Below, piece after piece: positions 1 through 5,303 of a stretch of DNA of 5,370 nt. The stretch is from the NCBI GenBank assembly GCA_023134955.1, contig JAGLUC010000480.1:1-5370 (forward strand). The letters are read 5' to 3'. Position 1 is the stretch's first letter, and the number at the start of each line of letters is the position of its first letter. The DNA comes from Methylococcales bacterium. Its GTDB lineage: Bacteria; Pseudomonadota; Gammaproteobacteria; Methylococcales; Methylomonadaceae. The notes under the pieces are model-generated. The model had not been told where the DNA came from and ran no database searches. It saw nothing but the letters and a program-made list of their open reading frames with translations. The position numbers and the translations under genes are program-made.

Positions 1-43
1 TTATTTACCAGATCAAATCATTAAAAGGGCTCTGACCCCTTTT
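1..43. repeat. Left copy of palindromic repeat (partial)
   Basis: These 43 bases match 2249-2291 with differences only at positions 12 and 14. They are the right-hand part of the repeat unit whose full form is seen at 2207-2291; the rest would lie before the window. Positions 23-43 form a small hairpin: AAAAGGG (23-29), loop 30-36, CCCTTTT (37-43), followed by more T, so it could also act as a terminator for plus-strand transcripts arriving from the left. The GGGCTCTGACCCC core resembles REP-type sequences associated with RAYT (Y1 tyrosine) transposases; that link is from memory of the family, not shown here. Confidence 0.8.
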
Positions 44-46
44 TTC

Positions 47-107
47 GACGGGCAGTTTGCCTTAGTAATCGACCGTACTCGCACTCCATTACTAAGGCAA
101 ACCCGCC
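47..107. repeat. Long hairpin downstream of the methyltransferase
   Basis: A perfect 15-base inverted repeat, GTTTGCCTTAGTAAT at 55-69 and its complement at 88-102, encloses an 18-base loop. A five-pair outer extension (47-51 with 103-107) follows after a three-base bulge (52-54). In the minus-strand RNA the outer stem pairs fully, with one G-U wobble; in plus-strand RNA that position is an A-C mismatch. This slightly favours a role in the methyltransferase transcript. There is no T-run right after the stem, so it is not a classic Rho-independent terminator by itself, although the T-flanked repeat hairpin at 23-43 follows it. It could stabilise the mRNA 3' end, help termination together with that repeat, or be the remnant of an element with short terminal inverted repeats. 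Confidence 0.6.
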
Positions 108-110
108 AGT

Positions 111-120
111 CACCGCGGTG
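111..120. other. Perfect 10-base palindrome CACCGCGGTG
   Basis: This GC-rich palindrome stands out in AT-rich surroundings, between the long hairpin and the methyltransferase stop codon. It could be a protein-binding site, a short RNA stem or chance; the sequence does not decide. Confidence 0.3.
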
Positions 121-126
121 TTATAT

Positions 127-1404
127 TTAATGGCAATTAACGGTAGTATTATTTAAGCTATTGTATTTATGTCTTAATTCTTGTTCTACTGAGTAATTGT
201 TAAGAGATTTTACAATTTCCTGTCCAATAGCATATGCTAAATTGACTGGAACAGCATTTCCTATTTGTTTATAAATTTGGTTCATACTTCCCTCAAATTC
301 CCAGTTATCAGGGAATGTTTGTATTCTTGCATACTCCCTAGTTTGAAAGGGGCGAGTATAATCTGGGTGGCATCTTTCAGTTTGCTTTTGGGCTGGTGAG
401 GTTGTCAATGTTAAGCACGGTTCATCCCAGCTAATTCTTCGAGCCATCCCAGTTTTTCCACCACCTAAATAATAGCTTTTAAGCATATATTCTTTTTGAA
501 CATCTTCGGGTAAATCACGCCAATAACCACCAGGGGGAATCATATCCATGATTTCATGTTTTCTTTCTGGGTATTTTTGTCCAATAGATTCTGGAACATC
601 AGATTCAAATAATTCACCTGCTTTCAAAGCTTCGGATAAGTTCATCATATTACTTTCAGGTGTTGGGTATTTAAATGTAATCCCAGTGTCTTTTTTAATT
701 CCTACCAAAAATAAACGTTCTCTTTTTTGTGGTACTTTATGAAATGCTGCTTTTAGTACTTTAGGTGTTAAAACGTCATAGCCTAGGTTTTCTAAAATTT
801 CTACCATAGAGTGTAATGTTGCTCCTTTATCATGGGATAAAAGCCCACGGACGTTTTCACCAACACAAATTAATGGCTGTACTTCTTGTACAGTTCTTGC
901 AAATTCATAAAATAATGTTCCTCTAGCATCATCTAGCCCACGTTTTTTACCTGCATAGCTGAAAGATTGGCAGGGAAACCCACCAGTAACAACATCAATT
1001 TTCCCCTGAAATTCTGAAAATGATTGTTCTCTAATATCGCCTTCTATAACATTCCAATACGATCTATTTTTCAATAATGTTTTACATGCCCAAGGGTCAA
1101 TTTCATTGAGCAAATGGCAAGATAAACCGGCTTTTTCTAACCCTAGAGCCATTCCGCCAGCTCCTGCAAATAATTCTATAACTGAGTAAGGTTTTATAGC
1201 TGAATTATACTCAGTGTCACTTTCCTTAATTTCATTTTTGGAATTGGTATTTATATATTGCTCTAACAGTTCAGGGGGGTATGCCCTATAATTATTAGGC
1301 ATTCTAGTTGATGTTAATGTACCGTTGTCATCCCACCGTCGAAGAGTTTGTTTGGAAACTGATAATAAGTCGGCAGTTTCAGCTAAAGAATAGTAATTTT
1401 TCAT
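127..1404 (-). CDS. C5-cytosine DNA methyltransferase with N-terminal MerR-type HTH
   Basis: This is the modification enzyme of a type II R-M system. It transfers methyl from S-adenosylmethionine to carbon 5 of a cytosine and so protects host DNA. In the 425-residue product, residues 4-50 form a MerR/excisionase-like winged helix-turn-helix (YYSLAETADLLSVSKQTLRRW). The catalytic domain follows: motif I FAGAGG (79-84), E101 of motif II, motif IV GGFPCQSFS with nucleophile C145, motif VI ENV (183-185), motif VIII QKRER (226-230), a target-recognition region at about 240-350, motif IX REYARIQTFPD (356-366) and motif X with IGNAVPVN (381-388). All key residues are intact. ATG at 1404 is preferred because the HTH begins directly after it; a TTG at 1419 would add five residues. 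Neither start has a clear Shine-Dalgarno sequence. The recognition region resembles GGNCC/GGWCC-type enzymes, from memory only. The HTH probably regulates the module, an inference from M.SsoII-type enzymes with regulatory N-termini. Confidence 0.95.
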   Translation of the reverse strand: MKNYYSLAETADLLSVSKQTLRRWDDNGTLTSTRMPNNYRAYPPELLEQYINTNSKNEIKESDTEYNSAIKPYSVIELFAGAGGMALGLEKAGLSCHLLNEIDPWACKTLLKNRSYWNVIEGDIREQSFSEFQGKIDVVTGGFPCQSFSYAGKKRGLDDARGTLFYEFARTVQEVQPLICVGENVRGLLSHDKGATLHSMVEILENLGYDVLTPKVLKAAFHKVPQKRERLFLVGIKKDTGITFKYPTPESNMMNLSEALKAGELFESDVPESIGQKYPERKHEIMDMIPPGGYWRDLPEDVQKEYMLKSYYLGGGKTGMARRISWDEPCLTLTTSPAQKQTERCHPDYTRPFQTREYARIQTFPDNWEFEGSMNQIYKQIGNAVPVNLAYAIGQEIVKSLNNYSVEQELRHKYNSLNNTTVNCH

Positions 1405-1457
1405 GACAATATTGATCAACGTTATACATGGTTATTTATTTTAAAGGGTTTTAAGGT
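1405..1457. promoter_or_regulatory. Divergent promoter/operator region of the R-M module
   Basis: This short gap must carry the start signals of both R-M genes. It contains three overlapping perfect palindromes: CAATATTG (1407-1414), TTGATCAA (1412-1419) and AACGTT (1418-1423). GTTAT is repeated at 1421 and 1431, one helical turn apart. On the minus strand TATAAC (1421-1426) is a plausible -10 box that would start the methyltransferase message about 10 bases before its ATG, which fits the absence of a Shine-Dalgarno. On the plus strand TTGATC (1412-1417) with TTTATT (1435-1440) at 17-base spacing is a weak candidate promoter for the endonuclease. A protein bound at the palindromes could affect both genes. 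The individual assignments are inference. Confidence 0.4.
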
Positions 1458-2180
1458 ATGGAGCAAGGTGAAAAAGAGGAGATTTTAAAGAAAGCTAAAA
1501 TCTGGTTTAAGGCAAGTATTGCTGAAAATCACATAAAAAATACTAAAAAGTTAGTAAGTGCATCTAAATTCGATATTAACCCATTTTTAGCCGTTTACTT
1601 AGCTAACTTTTTAACTGGAAATACTGAGCCAGAAAGTATTGCAAAGGCTCTGTTGTACCCTCGCGTATTAGGCACATCAATCACAACTTCTTTTGGAACA
1701 AATATTCAAAAATTCACAAATGAAGTTTTATCTTCTTTTGGTAGTACAACATCTGGTATTGATATTGAGTTTATTGATCAAATTAGTAAAAATAAAATTT
1801 ACTGTCAGTTAAAATCAGGTCCAAATACAATTAACAAAGATGATGTAGAGACAATAGCTGGTCATTTTAAAAAGGTTATTAGCTTAGGCCGAACAAATAA
1901 TTTACGCATTACCCATGATGATATGGTTGTGGGTATAATTTATGGAGATACCGCCAGTCTCAATGGACATTACAAAAGAATTGTCAGTGAATATGATTAC
2001 CCTATCTATATTGGAAAGGATTTCTGGCACAGATTGACAGGTGATGAGAGTTTTTACTTTGACTTAATTAATGTTATTGGTGAGGTTGCAGTAGAGGCTG
2101 ATTTTTCTGAGGAGCTTGAGGGAGTTATTAAAGAGCTATCCGAAGCACCAGAAATAAAAGCATTGGCAAAAAAAATATAA
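1458..2180 (+). CDS. Type II restriction endonuclease, EcoO109I/PmeII-like
   Basis: This 240-residue protein is the probable restriction partner of the divergent methyltransferase and would cut unmethylated DNA at the shared site using magnesium. Its layout matches what I recall of EcoO109I (RGGNCCY): INPF near residues 40-43, PRVLG (68-72), a core strand with D102 and E104 (GIDIEF), a second strand ending in QLKSG (117-121) with K119, VVGIIYGD (157-164), and IGKDFW (185-190). D102 with Q117-x-K119 fits the PD-(D/E)XK nuclease fold with glutamine at the usual acidic position. EcoO109I is about 30 residues longer. The ATG at 1458 has AAAGGG nine bases upstream. The gene is noticeably AT-rich. 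The family call rests on remembered motifs rather than an alignment, but the position beside a C5 methyltransferase supports it strongly. Confidence 0.8.
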   Translation: MEQGEKEEILKKAKIWFKASIAENHIKNTKKLVSASKFDINPFLAVYLANFLTGNTEPESIAKALLYPRVLGTSITTSFGTNIQKFTNEVLSSFGSTTSGIDIEFIDQISKNKIYCQLKSGPNTINKDDVETIAGHFKKVISLGRTNNLRITHDDMVVGIIYGDTASLNGHYKRIVSEYDYPIYIGKDFWHRLTGDESFYFDLINVIGEVAVEADFSEELEGVIKELSEAPEIKALAKKI

Positions 2181-2206
2181 TCGGGTAAGAGCTGGCTGCT
2201 CTCCTA

Positions 2207-2227
2207 AAAAGGGGTCAGAGCCCTTTT
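2207..2227 (+). terminator. Probable terminator of the endonuclease gene
   Basis: The left arm folds as AAAAGGG (2207-2213), loop GTCAGAG (2214-2220), CCCTTTT (2221-2227), 26 bases after the endonuclease stop. The U-tract is only four long and part of the stem, so termination may be partial. It also has T-tract symmetry for minus-strand transcripts. Confidence 0.45.
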
Positions 2228-2270
2228 AGCATAAGCGCAGCAAGTCATTTATTTACCAGGTTAAATCATT

Positions 2271-2291
2271 AAAAGGGCTCTGACCCCTTTT
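2271..2291 (-). terminator. Probable terminator of the ligase-hydrolase-ycgN operon
   Basis: Read on the minus strand, a 7-base-pair stem AAAAGGG/CCCTTTT with a seven-base loop starts immediately after the ycgN stop codon and ends in TTTT. It lies where an operon terminator is expected. Because it is also the right arm of the repeat, the operon's original terminator may have been displaced or replaced. Confidence 0.4.
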
Positions 2292-2720
2292 CTATTCCAG
2301 CCACTCAATCACATGATCTTCAAGGTCATCAATGTCAGATTCTTTCATGGCAAAACTGCTGATGGATACACCTGCATCTTTAACGGATTCTTTATTGCCT
2401 GAAACTAAAGGATGCCATGAGGGTAGAGGTTTTTTATCAATCAGCAAGCGATAAGCACAGGTGGTGGGTAGCCAGTTATAGTCTTTGAAATCGTGTTGTT
2501 TTAAATCCAGACATTCTGGGACTAGGGTGGTGCGTTCTGTGTATCTGGTACATTGGCAAGTTTCTAAATTTATTAGGTTACAGACGACGCTGGTAAAAAA
2601 TATTTCTCCGGTATCTTCATCTTCCAGTTTATTTAAGCAACATTTACCGCAACCATCACAAATAGACTCCCACTCTTTAGTCGTCATTTCAGCGAGGGTT
2701 TTTGTTTCCCAGAAATTCAT
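2292..2720 (-). CDS. ycgN: YcgN-family cysteine cluster protein
   Basis: The 142-residue product matches the UPF0260/YcgN branch of the YkgJ-type CxxCxxCC proteins over its whole length. The N-terminal FWETKTLAEMTTKEWESICDG region, the cluster C21-x2-C24-x2-CC (27-28), further cysteines at 47, 55, 57, 70 and 88, and WLPTTCAYRLL followed by LPSWHPLVSG are family signatures. The cysteines probably bind zinc or an iron-sulfur cluster, but the biochemical role of the family is not established. The start at 2720 is chosen because its ATG overlaps the stop of the upstream gene as ATGA, the usual sign of translational coupling, and the protein then begins as family members do. An ATG at 2753 would add 11 unrelated residues. 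It is cytoplasmic, with no signal or membrane segment. Its link to the ligase and hydrolase genes may be only co-transcription. Confidence 0.92.
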   Translation of the reverse strand: MNFWETKTLAEMTTKEWESICDGCGKCCLNKLEDEDTGEIFFTSVVCNLINLETCQCTRYTERTTLVPECLDLKQHDFKDYNWLPTTCAYRLLIDKKPLPSWHPLVSGNKESVKDAGVSISSFAMKESDIDDLEDHVIEWLE

Positions 2721-3727
2721 AATTTCATTTTTTCCATTAAGTAACACAGGCAATCTTGTTTGATGACTTTTTCATCCAAGGTCAACATAGAGGGCATGGT
2801 GCTTTTTTTGATTTGTAAACGCTTGTCTACCAGTGAGAAAAATTGATCGGTGACAACATCACCATTTTCATCTTTTGCAGTAACAGGCATGGCTGAATTA
2901 TCAAGAACTTTGCCTAGCTGTGTGCCTGTGGGAATTTCAGTAAAATTCATCCGTTCCAATTCTTTATCCAGTAATAAATTAGCATTGGAATCGTTATAGC
3001 TAAAGCTGCTGTTTCGATTTACTTTTACTTGTGCCACAGTATGGTAAACATCCTGGTCTTGTGGTGGAACGGGGTGATCGGATAAATGAGTGAGATGCAG
3101 GCAACTTTTTAAATATTCAAAAGCATGTTCTACACCGTGTTGTTGACCTGGTTTACCGCATTCCAGGGTAACAGCGGGACATATTTCTGCAAAGGCGGCT
3201 GATTGCACCCCTTTAGGACGAGTAAAGTAGACCACTAGTCGACCAAATAAATTGGCAAGTTGCAGGAATTGATTATCTAATTTATTAACACAAGCGTAAT
3301 GTGGGTTTAAGCCGGTATTATTATGAATGTCAATACTGGCAAAGATGTTTTTTTGTTGCATAATATCGACAATTTGCTGGCTTATTTTTGCTTCTCTGTA
3401 ATCGGTTAACTTTGTCCCCGGCCAGATACGATTAAAATCAGGTTGATGATTGAGTCGCCTTAAGCCTTGGCTTGCTGCTTCAGTATTACCTAAGAAAAAA
3501 CTTAAAGATCGTGGTAATTCTTGATGTTGATATTTTTTGAGTAATTTTTGTAAAGCAAGAAAACCTGTAGTCTCATTGCCATGTTGTAATACAGTGATAA
3601 ATAAAGGTTGTTTGTGTTTGCCTGTTAAATGGAACAGGGTAGGGCTTGGCAATAATGAGTGCAATGATTGTGCAGTGGCATTTAATAAAGCTTCTGGAAA
3701 TGTTTCGACTTGATTGATTAGAGTCAT
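2717..3727 (-). CDS. Succinylglutamate desuccinylase/aspartoacylase-family hydrolase
   Basis: This 336-residue zinc-dependent amidohydrolase belongs to the AstE/AspA group related to M14 carboxypeptidases. Visible motifs are HGNE (H49 and E52, zinc ligands), GNTEAASQGLRR (80-91), DFNR (97-100, substrate binding), SIDIH (131-135, with H135 the third zinc ligand) and LEC (188-190, with E189 the likely catalytic glutamate). Family members cleave an acyl-amide bond, as in N-succinylglutamate or N-acetylaspartate. The specific substrate is not readable, and no arginine-succinyltransferase genes are nearby, so it should not be called astE. The start at 3727 overlaps the stop of the ligase gene as TAATG, with GGAG nine bases upstream; an ATG at 3742 lies just before that ribosome site and is less likely. 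The C-terminal third (about 220-336) is probably the family's beta-rich domain. It is cytoplasmic. Pairing with an amide-forming ligase suggests it processes or removes that product. Confidence 0.88.
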   Translation of the reverse strand: MTLINQVETFPEALLNATAQSLHSLLPSPTLFHLTGKHKQPLFITVLQHGNETTGFLALQKLLKKYQHQELPRSLSFFLGNTEAASQGLRRLNHQPDFNRIWPGTKLTDYREAKISQQIVDIMQQKNIFASIDIHNNTGLNPHYACVNKLDNQFLQLANLFGRLVVYFTRPKGVQSAAFAEICPAVTLECGKPGQQHGVEHAFEYLKSCLHLTHLSDHPVPPQDQDVYHTVAQVKVNRNSSFSYNDSNANLLLDKELERMNFTEIPTGTQLGKVLDNSAMPVTAKDENGDVVTDQFFSLVDKRLQIKKSTMPSMLTLDEKVIKQDCLCYLMEKMKL

Positions 3728-5157
3728 TAACCAACACTCCATTCACTCACAGGTTTGCCTGCTTGCTGGTTTTTTAAATAGCTTTGGGTCATTAATTTAA
3801 AATCTTTTTGTTGTTGAATAAATTGGCGTTGCCAGTGACAACCATTTTGCTTGTTATTAAGACGTTGTAAGATGATACCTAAAAAATCTTCGCTATCACA
3901 GCGAGTAATACCTAGTGATTTTAAACCTAAAATGGCTCGTGGAATTAACTCTTCCCTGATTAATGTTTGTAGACGGTGTTTATTGCCATCTAACCAAACA
4001 ATATGACTGTCTAAACCATAACGTGCAGATTGATAAAAATTATCTTTAGCCTGCGAGAAAGGTAAGGTTAAGCCCTTTTCCATTATTTCATCAGACAGGT
4101 TTTTTGCTAATCCGTAAAAAAAGGCTGCATTAGCCATGGAATCAATAGTTGTTGGCCCAGCGGAGGGGACTCTATGCTCAACTCTAATATGAGGCGTACC
4201 ATCTTCATCAAACCCGACTAAAGGTCTGTTCCATCGCCAGATAGTGCCATTATGTAGCCTTAAATGTTCAAATGCTTCGCTTGCCGAGTCTAAATTAGTG
4301 GGGAGCAGTACAGGAAAGTGGGCTAAATTTTCTATGAAACACTCAATAATTGATTGTCTTGCATATCCACTACCAAAACTAACGCGTTTTATCGGCCCTT
4401 GTGCAGCTCCATTATAGCCACCTATTTCTATCGCCTGTTCAAATAAGGGGATACGTGATTCATGCCATAAATCCTTGCCAAATAGATAAGGTGCATTTGC
4501 GCATATAGCTGCCATAGGAGCAGAGGCAATGATTGAAGCATTGTAGAAATGATGGGCAATATCTAAAGGTAATTGAATGTGAATCTGTAAAGAGGTAGTA
4601 GCTGATTCAAGCATGACATCGTGATGAGTTAATTTAAGGTGCTCATGACCAATAATATCCAGATTGATGGGTTTACCACGAGACTGCAAAATTTGTTCAT
4701 TCAGTGCGTGAAAACGATTTAGGTCTGACATATTTTCCAAGATCAGGTCGCTTTGTTTCAATGTTGGCAAAGTGCCAATCATGAGGAGTTGTTTTTGTAA
4801 TGATTGTGCGTGTTGAAAACAGTCGTCCCATGTTGATTGTAACTGTTTGTGCATACGACTAAATGCATTGCCTGCTAAGGGTGTGGGGATGCTGTTTAAT
4901 TCAATATTAAACTTGGCCAGTTCTGCAAAAGCTAACGGGTTGTGTAGAGAGCTTAGAAAAGAATGGTTGATAGGGGCGGGTTGCATGTTATTGTCTAAAA
5001 TCCATGCTTCAATTTCAAAGCCTGCAACGGGTGCTCGTGTAGAGCAAGCTTTTTGCTTAATCATCTTTTTAAGCAGATGGGTTTCCTGTTCAAGCTGTTT
5101 GTAAAAACGCTGAAAGTCAGCTTTATCGAATTGTGAAAAAGAAATTTCTTGTCCCAT
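3727..5157 (-). CDS. GCS2-type carboxylate-amine ligase (glutamate-cysteine ligase-like)
   Basis: The 476-residue protein carries the hallmarks of the GCS2 branch of the glutamine-synthetase-like ligases, which join a carboxylate (usually the gamma-carboxyl of glutamate) to an amine with ATP. Seen are GFEIEAW (46-52; E48 and E50 probably bind magnesium-ATP), NIELNSIP (84-91), TTSLQIHIQ (187-195, the conserved Q-x-H strand), RVEHRVPSAGPT (325-336) and an alpha-helical C-terminus. It is longer than YbdK-type members (about 370 residues). Whether it makes gamma-glutamylcysteine or another amide cannot be decided; a glutathione synthetase gene is not in the window. The ATG at 5157 has ACAAGG seven bases upstream. 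It heads a three-gene operon whose second gene is an amide hydrolase, which hints at a dedicated amide or peptide metabolite. It has no signal peptide and is cytoplasmic. Confidence 0.87.
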   Translation of the reverse strand: MGQEISFSQFDKADFQRFYKQLEQETHLLKKMIKQKACSTRAPVAGFEIEAWILDNNMQPAPINHSFLSSLHNPLAFAELAKFNIELNSIPTPLAGNAFSRMHKQLQSTWDDCFQHAQSLQKQLLMIGTLPTLKQSDLILENMSDLNRFHALNEQILQSRGKPINLDIIGHEHLKLTHHDVMLESATTSLQIHIQLPLDIAHHFYNASIIASAPMAAICANAPYLFGKDLWHESRIPLFEQAIEIGGYNGAAQGPIKRVSFGSGYARQSIIECFIENLAHFPVLLPTNLDSASEAFEHLRLHNGTIWRWNRPLVGFDEDGTPHIRVEHRVPSAGPTTIDSMANAAFFYGLAKNLSDEIMEKGLTLPFSQAKDNFYQSARYGLDSHIVWLDGNKHRLQTLIREELIPRAILGLKSLGITRCDSEDFLGIILQRLNNKQNGCHWQRQFIQQQKDFKLMTQSYLKNQQAGKPVSEWSVG

Positions 5158-5184
5158 AAATGAGCCTTGTCATTGTGATGGGGT

Positions 5185-5213
5185 ATAGTAGCCTAATAGC
5201 TAAATGTAGGGAA
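5185..5213 (-). promoter_or_regulatory. Candidate promoter of the ligase operon
   Basis: On the minus strand, TTCCCT (5208-5213) and TACTAT (5185-5190) are separated by 17 bases and lie about 30 bases upstream of the ligase start. The -10 matches the sigma-70 consensus at four of six positions and the -35 at three. This is the best-placed candidate but a weak one; overlapping TATACC is an alternative -10. Confidence 0.3.
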
Positions 5214-5242
5214 GGGTGTATGAGTCGAGGTATGGATTATTG

Positions 5243-5303
5243 AAAAAGCTGTTTGTAATATTTGTAATAGAAGATAAAAACCTTAATGACAAACAGCTTT
5301 TTT
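5243..5303. terminator. Probable bidirectional Rho-independent terminator
   Basis: A perfect 14-base inverted repeat, AAAAAGCTGTTTGT (5243-5256) and its complement (5289-5302), encloses a 32-base loop. The right arm ends in TTTTTT on the plus strand and the left arm gives TTTTT on the minus strand, so it could end transcription from either side. It would insulate the ligase operon from a gene entering from beyond the right edge. The loop is long for a terminator, so an insertion-element remnant or a small structured RNA remains possible. Confidence 0.5.

Larger units (their letters stand above)
1..2291. mobile_element. Putative repeat-bounded restriction-modification island
   Basis: This segment holds the divergent methyltransferase and endonuclease genes and is bounded by two copies of the same short palindromic repeat in direct orientation (1-43 and 2249-2291, 41 of 43 identical). 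The genes inside are visibly more AT-rich than the operon to the right. The right boundary falls exactly at the stop codon of the neighbouring gene. No transposase or integrase is present in the window, so the mode of movement is not shown. R-M systems are often acquired horizontally, and the repeats could have carried the module in or be hotspots where it landed. Recombination between the direct copies would remove about 2.25 kb containing both genes. Calling it a mobile island is inference. Confidence 0.4.
2207..2291. repeat. Complete palindromic repeat unit (REPIN/MITE-like)
   Basis: Two 22-base arms (2207-2228 and 2270-2291) are perfect inverted copies around a 41-base spacer. Each arm is itself a small hairpin: AAAAGGG and CCCTTTT around a seven-base loop. 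Paired inverted REP-like hairpins are the architecture called REPIN, usually mobilised in trans by a RAYT transposase; no such gene is visible here. The unit begins 26 bases after the endonuclease stop and ends on the base next to the ycgN stop codon, so it fills the space between these convergent genes. Its right half recurs at 1-43. Confidence 0.8.

Noticed and set aside
47..120. Integron attC site
   Set aside because: The stem-loop with bulged bases is reminiscent of attC, but the arms do not carry the required RYYYAAC and GTTRRRY boxes, and the divergent gene pair is unlike a gene cassette.
548..742. Small plus-strand reading frame inside the methyltransferase gene
   Set aside because: It lies antisense to conserved methyltransferase sequence, has no recognisable motif or ribosome site, and is a shadow.
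1405..1419. TTG start for the methyltransferase
   Set aside because: It adds only five residues before the helix-turn-helix and overlaps the palindromes; ATG at 1404 is simpler. Without a Shine-Dalgarno at either, it is not fully excluded.
1..2291. CRISPR array or composite transposon
   Set aside because: There are only two copies of the repeat, 2.2 kb apart, with no regular spacers and no transposase gene.
2721..2753. Longer N-terminus for ycgN
   Set aside because: The extension would overlap the upstream gene by 37 bases and adds residues not typical of the family, while the inner ATG forms an ATGA coupling overlap.
2485..2763. Plus-strand reading frame opposite ycgN
   Set aside because: It is antisense to a conserved cysteine-rich gene and has no family resemblance; it is explained as a shadow.
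3728..3742. Longer N-terminus for the hydrolase
   Set aside because: This ATG sits at the edge of the GGAG ribosome site that serves the TAATG-coupled start at 3727.
4847..5104. Plus-strand reading frame opposite the ligase N-terminus
   Set aside because: It is antisense to the conserved GFEIE and NIELN region of the ligase and has no independent support.
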